Shown here piece after piece: positions 24,744-33,062 of a stretch of DNA of 64,000 nucleotides (the stretch's first letter is position 1; every line of letters begins with the position of its first letter). The DNA is from Rhizomonospora bruguierae. GTDB lineage: Bacteria > Actinomycetota > Actinomycetes > Mycobacteriales > Micromonosporaceae. A program made the translations under genes and the position numbers. The DNA lies in NCBI RefSeq assembly GCF_018397995.1, contig NZ_BBQH01000011.1:1-64000 (forward strand), written 5' to 3'. The notes below the pieces were generated by a model that searched no databases, was not told where the DNA came from, and saw only the letters and a list, made by a program, of their open reading frames with translations.

Positions 24744-25205
24744 ATGAGTTCTGTCGTCGAATCGGTGGACGTCGCCGTCCCGGTGCGCACCGCATACGAC
24801 CAGTGGACCCAGTTCGAGGAGTTCCCCCGGTTCATGGAGGGCGTGAAGCGGATCGAGCAGACGTCCGACACGATGACGCACTGGGAGGTCGAGCTCGCCG
24901 GCGTCAAGCGCGAGTTCGACGCCCAGATCACCGAGCAGATCCCGGACGAGCGGGTGGCCTGGACCTCCACCGGCGGCACGAAGCACAACGGCATGGTGAC
25001 GTTCCAGCGCCTGGACGACGGGCACACCCGGGTCACCACCCGGGTGGAGGTGGACCCGGAGGGCATCATCGAGCGGGTCGGCGACAAGGTCGGTCTGCTC
25101 AAGGTGCGGGTGAAGGGCGACCTGACCCGGTTCAAGGAGTTCATCGAGGCGCGCGGCACCGAGACCGGCGCGTGGCGCGGCGAGGTGAACCGCCCGGCGC
25201 CGTAA
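24744..25205 (+). CDS. SRPBCC family protein (cyclase/dehydrase type)
   Basis: The 153-residue protein opens SSVVESVDVAVPVRTAYDQW and continues with WTQFEEFPRFMEGVKRIEQ, the signature of the coenzyme Q-binding/COQ10-like SRPBCC subgroup that actinobacteria often encode near stress genes. It has the strand-rich fold with a C-terminal helix and no membrane segment. A GAAGGG ribosome-binding site precedes the ATG. It lies in the same unit as DUF2795. The ligand is unknown. Confidence 0.85.
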   Translation: MSSVVESVDVAVPVRTAYDQWTQFEEFPRFMEGVKRIEQTSDTMTHWEVELAGVKREFDAQITEQIPDERVAWTSTGGTKHNGMVTFQRLDDGHTRVTTRVEVDPEGIIERVGDKVGLLKVRVKGDLTRFKEFIEARGTETGAWRGEVNRPAP

Positions 25206-25242
25206 CCCACCGGCCAACGTGCGGTGAGGGGCCCCTCACCGC

Positions 25243-25266
25243 GTTTGGGCCCACCCGCCACGGGTA
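25243..25266 (+). promoter_or_regulatory. Stress-sigma-type promoter of the 25278 gene
   Basis: GTTT (25243-25246), 15 nt, GGGTA (25262-25266), then 12 nt to the ATG at 25278. It is among the best matches in the window. Confidence 0.6.
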
Positions 25267-25277
25267 GGGCCTATGTC

Positions 25278-25568
25278 ATGAGCGACCAATCCGACGGCGT
25301 CTGGCGGGACGAGCGGCGGCTGCCGCTCAGCGAACTGGACAAGGCGGTGGCCACCTCCGCGGGCGAGGGGCAGACCGACGACGTGACGGGCAGCGACGCG
25401 GGCGCCGAGGCGGCCTTCGGGCACGCGCCCGGGGTGGCGGGCGGCCCCGCCGAGGGCGGCCTGGACCTCGACGACGAGCCGCCCACCGGCGACCGGGACC
25501 CGGACCCGGACACCGAGCTGGGCCGGCGGCTGCGGCCCTCGACGACCGGCCGGACGGGCCCGAACTGA
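25278..25568 (+). CDS. Small acidic protein of unknown function
   Basis: The 96-residue protein is rich in Asp, Glu, Gly and Pro, probably disordered, with no signal peptide or membrane helix. It starts MSDQSDGVWRDERRLPLSEL. I do not recognise a family. The start is chosen by the promoter spacing; an upstream in-frame ATG precedes the promoter. It is cotranscribed with the DUF6158 gene 20 nt downstream. Confidence 0.65.
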   Translation: MSDQSDGVWRDERRLPLSELDKAVATSAGEGQTDDVTGSDAGAEAAFGHAPGVAGGPAEGGLDLDDEPPTGDRDPDPDTELGRRLRPSTTGRTGPN

Positions 25569-25588
25569 CGCGGAGGAGGTAACCCCCG

Positions 25589-25885
25589 ATGGACCCGACG
25601 ACACCGGACATCGGGCTCGGCGTGCCGACGCCCGAGCTGTCCGACGACGCCCTGGTGCGCGAACTGTCCAGTGTGCACACCAGGCGCACCGACACCCTCC
25701 GGTTCGGCTCGTCCGATTCGCTGGTCAACAACAACCGGCGGATGGCGGAGCTGGAGGCGGAGTACCTGCGCCGCCACCCGGAGCGCGAGGTCGACCCGGG
25801 CCGGCTGCGGGAGGGCGCCCGCACCGGCGCCAACGAGGTCGGCCGCGAGGAGAACCTGGACGGGGTCGCGGAGGGCGCCTGGTAG
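25589..25885 (+). CDS. DUF6158 family small protein
   Basis: The 98-residue helical protein has the pattern ELSDDALVRELSSVHTRRTD then NNNRRMAELEAEYLRRHPER, as in DUF6158 proteins of actinobacteria. The strong ribosome-binding site GGAGGAGG lies 10 nt before the ATG. It follows the 25278 gene in one unit under a stress-type promoter. Function is unknown. Its stop lies 6 nt from the convergent hydrolase stop. Confidence 0.72.
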   Translation: MDPTTPDIGLGVPTPELSDDALVRELSSVHTRRTDTLRFGSSDSLVNNNRRMAELEAEYLRRHPEREVDPGRLREGARTGANEVGREENLDGVAEGAW

Positions 25886-25891
25886 ACCGGA

Positions 25892-26911
25892 TCACCGCGG
25901 CCCGGCGGCCGCGGCCGGGTCGGCCACGATGGCCGCCAGCTCACGCATGAACGGGGTGCCCGGTACGAAGTACCCGTCGTGCCCCGCCACGCCGTCGGTG
26001 TCGAGGCGGTTTCCGCCGAACCAGGTCCGCGCCGGGTTGGTGCCGTGGCCGAGGCCGAGCAGCCGAAGGTCCGGCAGCCAGCGGGTCCAGTCGCCGGGGG
26101 CGCTGCCGGTCCAGACCCGGGCGTCGCGGCCCGCGTGGTGGCCCAGCGCGTCGGCGTCGGCACCGTCCATGCCGGGACTGCCCAGCAGGACCAGATCGGT
26201 CACGCTCGCCGGCAGTCGGCCGGCCGCGTGCGCCAGCACCAGCGTCCCGTAGCTGTGTCCGATGAGGACGACGGAGGCGGACGGCCGGACCGCGGCCAGG
26301 CCGGCCAGGAAGCGCAGCAGCGCCTCGGCGCCGGCGACGGCCCGGTCCGAGCGGACGGCGGCCAACCCGATCCCCTCCGGCGGGTCGTACCCGAGCCAGG
26401 CGACCACCGCGAGCCCCGGGTCCCCCGCGGCGCCCCACACCTGCTCGGCCTGCCACTGCGGGGCACGCCGCAGCACGCCGCCGAGCCCGGTGGCGAAGTT
26501 CGCGGCGGTGGTGTCCACGCCCGGGATCAGCACGGCGACCCGGTCGGCGGTGGCCAGGTCCCCGACCACCTGGACCCGGCGCCCGTCCCCGCGCGGATCG
26601 TACGCGAGCACCTGCGGCCCCGCCGCCGCGTTGGCCGCGTACCGCAACGCGACCGGGGCCCCGTCGAGGTTGCCGACCACCCCGGGGAACCCGGCCACCA
26701 GCGAAGCCCGCTCGGCCGGCGACAGGCCGGCCAAGTACCGGGCTGCCTCGGCCGGCGCGGTGGTGGCCGGGTCCGGGCGGGACGGGTCGGCCAGCCAGCC
26801 GGCGACCCCGGGCAGCGGGGCCGGCACCGGCGCGGGCGCGAACGCCGCCACCGGGCGCAGCGCCGTCAGAAGCAGGGACGCGGCCAGCAGCCGCGCGAGC
26901 CAGGTCCTCAT
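25892..26911 (-). CDS. Secreted alpha/beta hydrolase, DUF1023 type
   Basis: The 339-residue protein has a signal peptide (residues 1-24) followed by a DUF1023-type alpha/beta hydrolase. The nucleophile elbow GHSYGT places Ser220 as catalytic. Other elements are DRVAVLIPGVDTTAANF and VLLGSPGMDG. Such enzymes are exported or surface-bound in actinobacteria and their substrates are unknown. A possible -10 box TAACTT lies just upstream. There is no operon partner: the response regulator ends 75 nt upstream on the same strand. Confidence 0.85.
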   Translation of the reverse strand: MRTWLARLLAASLLLTALRPVAAFAPAPVPAPLPGVAGWLADPSRPDPATTAPAEAARYLAGLSPAERASLVAGFPGVVGNLDGAPVALRYAANAAAGPQVLAYDPRGDGRRVQVVGDLATADRVAVLIPGVDTTAANFATGLGGVLRRAPQWQAEQVWGAAGDPGLAVVAWLGYDPPEGIGLAAVRSDRAVAGAEALLRFLAGLAAVRPSASVVLIGHSYGTLVLAHAAGRLPASVTDLVLLGSPGMDGADADALGHHAGRDARVWTGSAPGDWTRWLPDLRLLGLGHGTNPARTWFGGNRLDTDGVAGHDGYFVPGTPFMRELAAIVADPAAAAGPR

Positions 26912-26985
26912 GACCGGGCAAGTTATGGAGCGGGTACCGGCCGGCGCGTCGCTCCACGGTGGTCATCCGACCCCGTACCGGGGTG

Positions 26986-27654
26986 CTACTCCCCCGGGTT
27001 CACCAGCCCACTCTCGTAGGCGACCACGACCGCCTGCGCCCGGTCCCGCAGGTCCAGCTTGGTGAGGACCCGGCTGACGTGCGTCTTGACGGTCTGCTCC
27101 GCGAGCACCAAGCCGGCCGCTATCTCCTGATTGGACTGTCCACGCGCGACCAGCCGGAGCACGTCCAACTCGCGCGGGGTCAGCGAGGCCAGTTCCGGCA
27201 CCCGGCGCGGGCGCTGTGCCCGGCCGCGCGCGGCGTAGTCCGCGATGAGGCGCCTGGTCACCGAGGGCGCCAGCAGCGCGTCCCCGGCCGCCACCACCCG
27301 TACCGCGTGCACCAGTTCCGCGGCCGGCGCGTCCTTGAGCAGGAACCCGCTCGCCCCGGCGCGCAGCGCGGTGAACACGTACTCGTCCAGGTCGAACGTG
27401 GTGAGCATGAGCACCCGGGGCCGGTGGGCGCCGGGCGCCGTGGCCAGGATCCGCTCGGTCGCCGCCAGCCCGTCCAGCACCGGCATCCGCACGTCCATCA
27501 GCACCACGTCCGGGTCCCGCTCCCGGGCCAGCGCGACGCCCCGCGCTCCGTTCTCGGCGTCGCCGACCACCACGATGTCGGGCTGCGCCGTCAGCAGCGC
27601 ACCGAAGCCCTCCCGGACCATCGCCTGGTCGTCGACGAGCAGGACCCGGATCAC
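26986..27654 (-). CDS. Response regulator, NarL/LuxR family
   Basis: The 222-residue protein has a receiver domain (VLLVDDQ, phospho-acceptor Asp54 in VVLMDVRMP, Thr and Lys later in LTTFD and FLLKDAP) and a C-terminal LuxR helix-turn-helix (LTPRELDVLRLVARGQSNQE, TVKTHVSRVLTKL). It overlaps the histidine kinase stop region by 4 nt, so the pair forms one two-component system. The target genes are unknown; a palindrome upstream of the kinase is a possible autoregulatory site. Confidence 0.94.
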   Translation of the reverse strand: MIRVLLVDDQAMVREGFGALLTAQPDIVVVGDAENGARGVALARERDPDVVLMDVRMPVLDGLAATERILATAPGAHRPRVLMLTTFDLDEYVFTALRAGASGFLLKDAPAAELVHAVRVVAAGDALLAPSVTRRLIADYAARGRAQRPRRVPELASLTPRELDVLRLVARGQSNQEIAAGLVLAEQTVKTHVSRVLTKLDLRDRAQAVVVAYESGLVNPGE

Positions 27655-28865
27655 GCGCCCGCCGGCCCTGACGTCGCCGGTCCCGGTGTCGTCGGCAGCA
27701 GCGCGTGCACCTCGAAGCCGCCGTCACCGGTCGGCGTGGCGATCAGTTGGCCCTCCAGCATGGACACCCGCTCGCGCATCCCGCGCAGGCCGTGCCCGGC
27801 GCCACCGCCGGCCGGACCCGGCCGCCCCGGGCCGTTGACGACCCGGATCTCCAGCCGGTCGCCGTCGCGGCACACCACCACCCGGACCGGGGCGCCCGCG
27901 GCGTGCCGGGCCACGTTCGACAGCGCCTCCTGCACGATCCGGTACGCCGACACGTCCACCCCCGCCGGCAGGCCGGTCAGGTCGCCCTCCGTCTCCAGGG
28001 TCACCACGGCCCCGGCGTCGCGCGCCGACTCGGCCAGCGCCGGCAGGTCGTCCAGGCCGGGCTGGGGTGCCGTCGGCGCGGTGTCGTCCGCCTCGCTGCG
28101 CAGCACCCCGAGCAGCCGCCGCGTCTCGGTCAGCGACCGGCGCGCCGCCACGGCAATCTCCGCGAACTCGGTGCGCACCGGCTCCGGCAACTGCGCCCCG
28201 GCCAGCCGGTACGGTGCCGTCTCCGCCCGCACCGCGATCATCGACATGTGGTGCGCGACCACGTCGTGCAACTCCCGGGCGATCCGGGCCCGCTCGGTCA
28301 GCAGCGCCGAGCGCTCCTCCTCCTGCGCCAGTCGCCGCTGCGCCGACGCCCGCCGCGAGACCAGGTAGGGCACCGCCAGCAGCACCGCCACCAGCAGCAC
28401 CATGCCCGGCCCGTTGCCCGGGGCCACGAACAGCAGGAACAGCAGCGCGGTGCTGGCGCCCACCCACAGCAGCACCGCCAGGTCGTGCCGGAACCCCACC
28501 GCGACCAGGATGGCGAGCAGCGCGATGAGGTGCCCGGCGCTCCAGGGGAACGTCAGCCACGGTCCCGGCCGGTCGAACAGGCTGACCGCGAGCGCGGCCG
28601 CGATGCAGACGCGCCAGGCCAGCAGGGTGCGGCGGGGCAGCAGGCCCAGCGACGCCACCCCGACCACGGACGCGATCACCCCGGCAGTGCTCATCCGCGC
28701 CCGCACGTCGGCCAGGGTCGCCAGCGACAGCAGGAACGCCACGATCGGCATGACCGTCGGCAGCGCGGCCCGCACCCGGCGCAACCGGCCGGCGGGCGGC
28801 GAGAGCGGCGGGTCGTCGCCCGTCACCACCGTCACCAGGGACCGCCAGGCCCCGCTACCGCTCAC
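27651..28865 (-). CDS. Sensor histidine kinase, NarL-partner (HisKA_3) type
   Basis: The 404-residue kinase has five or six membrane helices in the first 170 residues with little outside them. A HisKA_3 dimerisation domain follows (ARIARELHDVVAHHMSMIAV, phospho-His200). The ATPase domain ends with GHGLRGMRERVSMLEGQL. Its lack of an extracellular domain suggests it senses membrane state or something inside the membrane, as DesK/LiaS-type kinases do. The GTG at 28865 lies about 7 nt after a TACCCT -10 box, consistent with a leaderless transcript. Confidence 0.92.
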   Translation of the reverse strand: MSGSGAWRSLVTVVTGDDPPLSPPAGRLRRVRAALPTVMPIVAFLLSLATLADVRARMSTAGVIASVVGVASLGLLPRRTLLAWRVCIAAALAVSLFDRPGPWLTFPWSAGHLIALLAILVAVGFRHDLAVLLWVGASTALLFLLFVAPGNGPGMVLLVAVLLAVPYLVSRRASAQRRLAQEEERSALLTERARIARELHDVVAHHMSMIAVRAETAPYRLAGAQLPEPVRTEFAEIAVAARRSLTETRRLLGVLRSEADDTAPTAPQPGLDDLPALAESARDAGAVVTLETEGDLTGLPAGVDVSAYRIVQEALSNVARHAAGAPVRVVVCRDGDRLEIRVVNGPGRPGPAGGGAGHGLRGMRERVSMLEGQLIATPTGDGGFEVHALLPTTPGPATSGPAGA

Positions 28866-28871
28866 CGGACC

Positions 28872-28913
28872 AGGGTACGAGGCAAGATCGGCCGCCGTCG
28901 TGATACCCGGGTA
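28872..28913 (-). promoter_or_regulatory. Promoter and palindrome upstream of the two-component operon
   Basis: TACCCT (28877-28872, minus strand) is a TAnnnT -10 box 7 nt from the kinase start. About 30 nt further up lies the perfect palindrome TACCCGGGTA (28904-28913), at the position of a response-regulator site. Autoregulation is inference. Confidence 0.3.
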
Positions 28914-28942
28914 CTCAGTCCCGGTAGTACCTCGGTACCGCC

Positions 28943-29812
28943 TCAGTCCGTCAACAGGTCGACGAGGGTGCTCGCATTGCGCTGCGCGTAATCCGCGTAG
29001 CAGTTGTTCAGCAGCACGTGTGTCTGGCCGGTCGCGTCGCCGAGCGCGCGCAGCCTGGGCGCCCAGTCCTTCAGTTCACGCTCGCTGTACTCGTAGCCGA
29101 AGCGCTCGTAGATGTCACGGCTGTTCCACTTGTCGCTGTGCCCGTGGAAACGGACGACGGCCAGGTCCGAGGTGGCCTCCACCACCGGCGGCACCGACGA
29201 CCTGTACCCCTGCGGCATGTCGACCACCACGTACGGCAGGTCGTGGCGGCGCAGGAACTCCATCGTCTCCGCGCGGTTGTCCCCGTCGAACCAGGTGGCG
29301 TTGCGGAACTCCACCGCCACCCGCAGCGGGCTGCACCGGTTCCGCACCTCGATGAGGTACTCCTTGTTCGCCCGCCGGATGGTGAACCAGGGCGGGAACT
29401 GGAACAGGATCACGCCCAGCTTGCCGGCCGCCACCAGCGGGTCCAGGGCGGACAGGAACCGGGTCCAGACCTCCTCGTACGCCTGCGGCGGCAGCGCGTC
29501 CGGGTAGATGTTCCTCTTGTCCGTCTCCGGGCGGAGATCCTTGTACAGCGCGGAGACCTTGGTGGGGTGCCCGGTCAGCAGGCTGAACGCCTTGATGTTG
29601 AAGACGAAGTGCGCGGGCGTGCGCTGCGCCCACAGCCTGGTGGTCTGCTCGGCCGGCGGCGAGTAATACGTGGAGTCGACCTCCACGAGCGGAAACCGCC
29701 GCGCGTAGTAGTTCAGCCGCTTCTCGGGGGTGTTGGCCGTTTCCGGGTACCAGCCGGAGGCGAGCAGCGTCCGGTCGGTCCAGGAGGCCGTGCCGACGAG
29801 GATCTCACCCAC
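28943..29812 (-). CDS. DUF72 family protein
   Basis: The 289-residue protein is a full-length DUF72 (YecE-like) TIM-barrel protein: ILVGTASWTDRTLLASGWYP, VDSTYYSPP, FVFNIKAFSLLTGHP, VAVEFRNATWF, VVRFHGHSDKWN and LNNCYADYAQRNA. The family has conserved barrel residues but no settled reaction. The GTG at 29812 starts at the conserved first strand; an ATG at 29820 is out of frame. It is divergent from the Gfo/Idh/MocA gene. Confidence 0.9.
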   Translation of the reverse strand: MGEILVGTASWTDRTLLASGWYPETANTPEKRLNYYARRFPLVEVDSTYYSPPAEQTTRLWAQRTPAHFVFNIKAFSLLTGHPTKVSALYKDLRPETDKRNIYPDALPPQAYEEVWTRFLSALDPLVAAGKLGVILFQFPPWFTIRRANKEYLIEVRNRCSPLRVAVEFRNATWFDGDNRAETMEFLRRHDLPYVVVDMPQGYRSSVPPVVEATSDLAVVRFHGHSDKWNSRDIYERFGYEYSERELKDWAPRLRALGDATGQTHVLLNNCYADYAQRNASTLVDLLTD

Positions 29813-29853
29813 CCCGCCATCGTCCCGCCGGCCGGCCAGAACCGCAGCCGGGA

Positions 29854-29859
29854 TAGGGT
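29854..29859 (+). promoter_or_regulatory. -10 box of the Gfo/Idh/MocA gene
   Basis: TAGGGT fits TAnnnT and lies 7 nt before the ATG at 29866, predicting a nearly leaderless transcript. A GTG at 29863 is in frame directly before the ATG. Confidence 0.35.
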
Positions 29860-29865
29860 CCCGTG

Positions 29866-30762
29866 ATGAAATTCGGACTGCTCGGCACCGGGTACTGGGC
29901 CGCCGAGACGCAGGGCAGGGCGCTGGCCGCGCACCCGGAGGCGGACCTGGTCGGGGTGTGGGGCCGCTCGGCGGAGAAGGCCGGCGCGCTGGCGGCGCGG
30001 TACGGCGCCCGCGCCTACGACCGCCCCGAGGCCCTGTTCGAGGACGTGGACGCGGTCGCCATCGCGCTCCCGCCGGACGTGCAGGCCGACCTGGCCGCCC
30101 GGGCCGCCGAGGCGGGCCGGCACCTGCTGCTGGACAAGCCGGTCGCGCTGACCGTCGAGGCCGCGGACCGGGTCGTGGCCGCCACCGAGCGCAACGGACT
30201 GGCCTCGGTGGTGTTCTTCACCCGCCGCTTCCAGCCCGCGGTCGAGGCGTTCATCGCCGACTGCGTGGCCAACGGCCCGTGGGACGGGGTGAGCGCGAAC
30301 CAGTTCGCCGCCATCTTCCAGCCCGGCAACCCGTACGCCGAGTCGCCGTGGCGGCGCCACAAGGGCGGGCTGTGGGACATCGGCCCGCACGCCCTGGCGG
30401 TGATCCTGCCGATCCTCGGCCCGGTGGCCGAGGTCTGCGCGGTGCGGGGCCCCCGCGACACCACCCACGTGCTGCTACGCCACGCCTCCGGAGCGGCCGG
30501 CACCATGTCGCTGACCCTGGACGCCCCGCCCGCCGCCACCGAGCGCGAGTTCGTGTTCTTCGGCGAGCGCGGCCTGGCCCGGGTACCGGCCGGGGACCGC
30601 ACCTCGGTCGCGGCCTTCGGCGCGGCGATCGACGCCCTGATCGCGGACGCCGCCGCCCGCCGTACCGACCACCCGTGCGGGGTGCGGTTCGGCCGCGAGG
30701 TGGTGGCGGTCCTGGCCGCCGCCGAACGCTCCCGCGACTCCGGCCGCGTGGAACGCCCCTGA
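29866..30762 (+). CDS. Gfo/Idh/MocA family oxidoreductase
   Basis: The 298-residue protein has the N-terminal Rossmann motif FGLLGTGYWAAETQGRAL and the family Lys in LLLDKPVALTVEAADRVV, followed by the C-terminal substrate domain (KGGLWDIGPHALAVILPILG). Such enzymes oxidise or reduce a sugar or cyclitol with NAD(P). No neighbouring gene points to the substrate. The protein is slightly short for the family (usually 320-380 residues), but all core elements are present. Confidence 0.88.
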   Translation: MKFGLLGTGYWAAETQGRALAAHPEADLVGVWGRSAEKAGALAARYGARAYDRPEALFEDVDAVAIALPPDVQADLAARAAEAGRHLLLDKPVALTVEAADRVVAATERNGLASVVFFTRRFQPAVEAFIADCVANGPWDGVSANQFAAIFQPGNPYAESPWRRHKGGLWDIGPHALAVILPILGPVAEVCAVRGPRDTTHVLLRHASGAAGTMSLTLDAPPAATEREFVFFGERGLARVPAGDRTSVAAFGAAIDALIADAAARRTDHPCGVRFGREVVAVLAAAERSRDSGRVERP

Positions 30763-30778
30763 CCCGGGGCTTGCCGGC

Positions 30779-30796
30779 CCGGGCGGCGCCGCCCGG
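30779..30796. terminator. Palindrome between convergent genes
   Basis: A perfect 18-nt palindrome (CCGGGCGGC followed by its complement) lies between the stops of the oxidoreductase and the ABC permease. It can form a GC hairpin and probably ends transcription from either side. No T-tract follows. Confidence 0.4.
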
Positions 30797-30830
30797 CGCG
30801 GGGCGGACCCCCGGAACGGGCAGCCCGGGG

Positions 30831-31658
30831 TCAGCGGGCCAGGCGGGCCAGGAACGCGGAGGCACCGGCGATGGCCAGGACGGTGGCGCCGGCCAGGACG
30901 CTGAAGTCCAGCGGCAGCCGGGCGGGCACCCCGAGGAGCAGCCCGCGCAGCGCCTCAACCTGGTAGCTGAGCGGGTTCACGTGGTTGATGACCTGGAGCC
31001 AGCCGGGCATCAGCGCCACCGGGTACAGCGCGTTGGAGGCGAAGAACAGCGGCATCATGATCGCCTGGCCGATGCCCATCATCCGGTCCCGGGACAGCAC
31101 CAGCCCCGCGATCGTGATGGACAGGCAGCAGAAGAAGGCCGCGCCCAGCAGCACGACCACCACCACGCCGGCCAGGCGCAACGGGTTCATAGTCAGGTGC
31201 ACGCCGAGCACGAGGGCCAGCACGAACACCACCACCGCCTGGGCCAGCGCGCGCACGCCGGCCGCGAACGCCTTCCCGGTGACCAGCGCGGAGCGCGGCG
31301 TCGGCGTGACCATGAGCTTGGCCAGCACCCCGGCGTCCCGCTCCCAGATGATCTGGATGCCGTAGAAGATGGACACGAACAGGGCGGACTGGGCCAGCAC
31401 GCCCGGCGCGAGGTAGTCCAGGTAGGGCACGTCCCCGGTGGGGATGGCCCGGATCCGGGTGAACGTCGTACCGAAGATCACCAGCCACAGGCACGGCTGG
31501 ATCGCCCGGGTGACCAGTTCGGTCCGGTCGTGGCTGAGCTTCTGCAGTTCGACCAGGCACATCGCGGCGACCCGGGACAGCAGCGTGCGCGGTCCGATCC
31601 GGCGGTCGACCGCGGCGTCAGCCCAGGCGGCCGGCGGTGCGGCGGGCGGCGCGGACAT
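30831..31658 (-). CDS. ABC-2 type permease
   Basis: The 275-residue membrane protein has six helices and the ABC-2 export permease layout (YLDYLAPGVLAQSALFVSIF, NALYPVALMPGWLQVINHVN, PLSYQVEALRGLLLG), similar to DrrB-type drug exporters. The ATG at 31658 has GGGAGG 8 nt upstream; an in-frame start 12 codons earlier is less likely. It overlaps the ATPase gene by 41 nt. With its ATPase it probably exports a lipophilic compound. Confidence 0.9.
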   Translation of the reverse strand: MSAPPAAPPAAWADAAVDRRIGPRTLLSRVAAMCLVELQKLSHDRTELVTRAIQPCLWLVIFGTTFTRIRAIPTGDVPYLDYLAPGVLAQSALFVSIFYGIQIIWERDAGVLAKLMVTPTPRSALVTGKAFAAGVRALAQAVVVFVLALVLGVHLTMNPLRLAGVVVVVLLGAAFFCCLSITIAGLVLSRDRMMGIGQAIMMPLFFASNALYPVALMPGWLQVINHVNPLSYQVEALRGLLLGVPARLPLDFSVLAGATVLAIAGASAFLARLAR

Positions 31659-32424
31659 CGCGGATCCCTCCCTTCTCGGTCTCGACCGGCTCACCGGAGT
31701 AGGCGCGGAACACGTCGTCCAGGCTGGTCCCGGCGCCGTCCAGGCCGGCGATCAACTCGGCCGGCGTGCCGAGCGCACCCACCCGGCCCCGGTGCATGAG
31801 CGCCACCCGGTCGCAGGACTGCTCCGCCTCGTCCATGTAGTGGGTCGTCACCAGCACGGTCATGCCGGTCTCGGCGCGCACGGCGGTGATCCGCTCCCAC
31901 ACGCCGGCCCGGGCGACCGGGTCCAGGCCGATCGTGGGCTCGTCGAGGATCAGCAGCCGAGGCGCGCTGACCAGCGCCTGCGCCAGTTCCAGCCGCCGGA
32001 TCATGCCGCCCGAGTAGGTGGCCGCCCGGCGTCCGGCCACATCGGACAGGCCCATCATCGCCAGCGCGCCGTCCACCGCGGCCCGCCGCTGCCCCCGCGG
32101 CACGTCGAACAGGCGCGCGAACAGCGCCACGTTCTCCGCGCCGGTCAGCGCGGCATCGGCGGACAACTGCTGCGGCACGTACCCGATGAGCCGGCGCACG
32201 GCCATCCGCCGCCGCGCCACGTCCCGGCCGAACACCGAGATCACACCCGGGGGTACCGGCAGCAGCGCGATGATCGCGCGGATCGTGGTGGTCTTGCCGG
32301 CCCCGTTCGGGCCGAGCAGCCCGAAGATCTCCCCCGCCCGGACGGTCAGGTCGGCGCCGTCCACCGCCACCGTGGCACCGAACCGGTACCGCAGGCCGCG
32401 GCACCGCACGGCATCGTCGCTCAT
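31618..32424 (-). CDS. ABC transporter ATP-binding protein (DrrA-like)
   Basis: The 268-residue ATPase has Walker A GPNGAGKTT (38-46), signature YSGGMIRRLELAQAL and Walker B LLILDEPTIGLDP. The signature Gln of LSGGQ is replaced by Met, as in many drug-export ATPases. It belongs to the DrrA-like family for export of lipophilic molecules. It overlaps the MarR gene by 4 nt upstream, so the three genes form a self-regulated export operon. Confidence 0.92.
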   Translation of the reverse strand: MSDDAVRCRGLRYRFGATVAVDGADLTVRAGEIFGLLGPNGAGKTTTIRAIIALLPVPPGVISVFGRDVARRRMAVRRLIGYVPQQLSADAALTGAENVALFARLFDVPRGQRRAAVDGALAMMGLSDVAGRRAATYSGGMIRRLELAQALVSAPRLLILDEPTIGLDPVARAGVWERITAVRAETGMTVLVTTHYMDEAEQSCDRVALMHRGRVGALGTPAELIAGLDGAGTSLDDVFRAYSGEPVETEKGGIRDVRAARRTAGRLG

Positions 32425-32975
32425 GGTCTTCCTCCCACCGCGCTGTCGAGGATGCCGCCGGCGTCGGTGCCGCCCTGGCCGCTCCCGTGGGCCCCACCGT
32501 CAGTCCCGCCGTAGCCGGCAGAGGTGGCACCCTCCGACTCGCCCACCTCGGCCAGGAGGCGGCGCAGGGCCGGGAGGGCGGCGGCGATGGCGGCCGGGTC
32601 GGCCGGGTCGGCGCGGTCGAGCGCGGCGCCGAGCAGGGCCGCCCGGGCGGTGCGCCAGGCGTCGAGGCGGGCACGGGCGGCGGCGGTGAGGGTGAGCCGC
32701 GCGGCCCGGCGGTCGGCGGGATCGTTCTCCCGGCGCAGCATGCCGTTCTCGACCAGCGTGTTGACCAGGGTGCTGACCGAGTTCCCGGCCAGGTGCAGGT
32801 GCCGGGCCGCCGCCGAGACCCCGATGCCGGGCCGCTGCTCGACCACGATCAGCAACTCGCGCTGGGCCTCGGGCAGCCGTGGACCGGGCACGGTGCCGGC
32901 CAGCCGCCGGCGGGACACCCGGCGCAGGCCGGCGGCCAGCCGCATCAACTCGCCGATCAGTTCCTCGCTCGCCAC
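32421..32975 (-). CDS. MarR family transcriptional regulator
   Basis: The 184-residue protein has the winged helix of MarR regulators (PEAQRELLIVVEQRPGIGVS, SVSTLVNTLVENGMLRREND, PADRRAARLTLT). Its C-terminal tail is Gly/Ser-rich and probably disordered. It heads the operon with the ABC exporter and most likely represses it, released by an exported compound. The inverted repeat at 32985-33005 overlaps its promoter. The GTG start lies close to the -10 box, so the transcript may be leaderless. Confidence 0.9.
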   Translation of the reverse strand: MASEELIGELMRLAAGLRRVSRRRLAGTVPGPRLPEAQRELLIVVEQRPGIGVSAAARHLHLAGNSVSTLVNTLVENGMLRRENDPADRRAARLTLTAAARARLDAWRTARAALLGAALDRADPADPAAIAAALPALRRLLAEVGESEGATSAGYGGTDGGAHGSGQGGTDAGGILDSAVGGRP

Positions 32976-32984
32976 CCCGGAAAA

Positions 32985-33005
32985 ATACCTCGCACACAGA
33001 GGTAT
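32985..33005 (-). promoter_or_regulatory. Operator overlapping the promoter of the marR-ABC operon
   Basis: ATACCTC (32985-32991) and GAGGTAT (32999-33005) form a perfect 7-7-7 inverted repeat. On the minus strand the inner arm runs into TATTTT, a good -10 box about 10 nt before the GTG. Binding here would block transcription; MarR itself is the obvious candidate. Confidence 0.6.
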
Positions 33006-33062
33006 CTCCTAACGGCGGCCGACCGTGACGCTTCCCACGCCCGCCGGGAACCGCGCTCGGCG

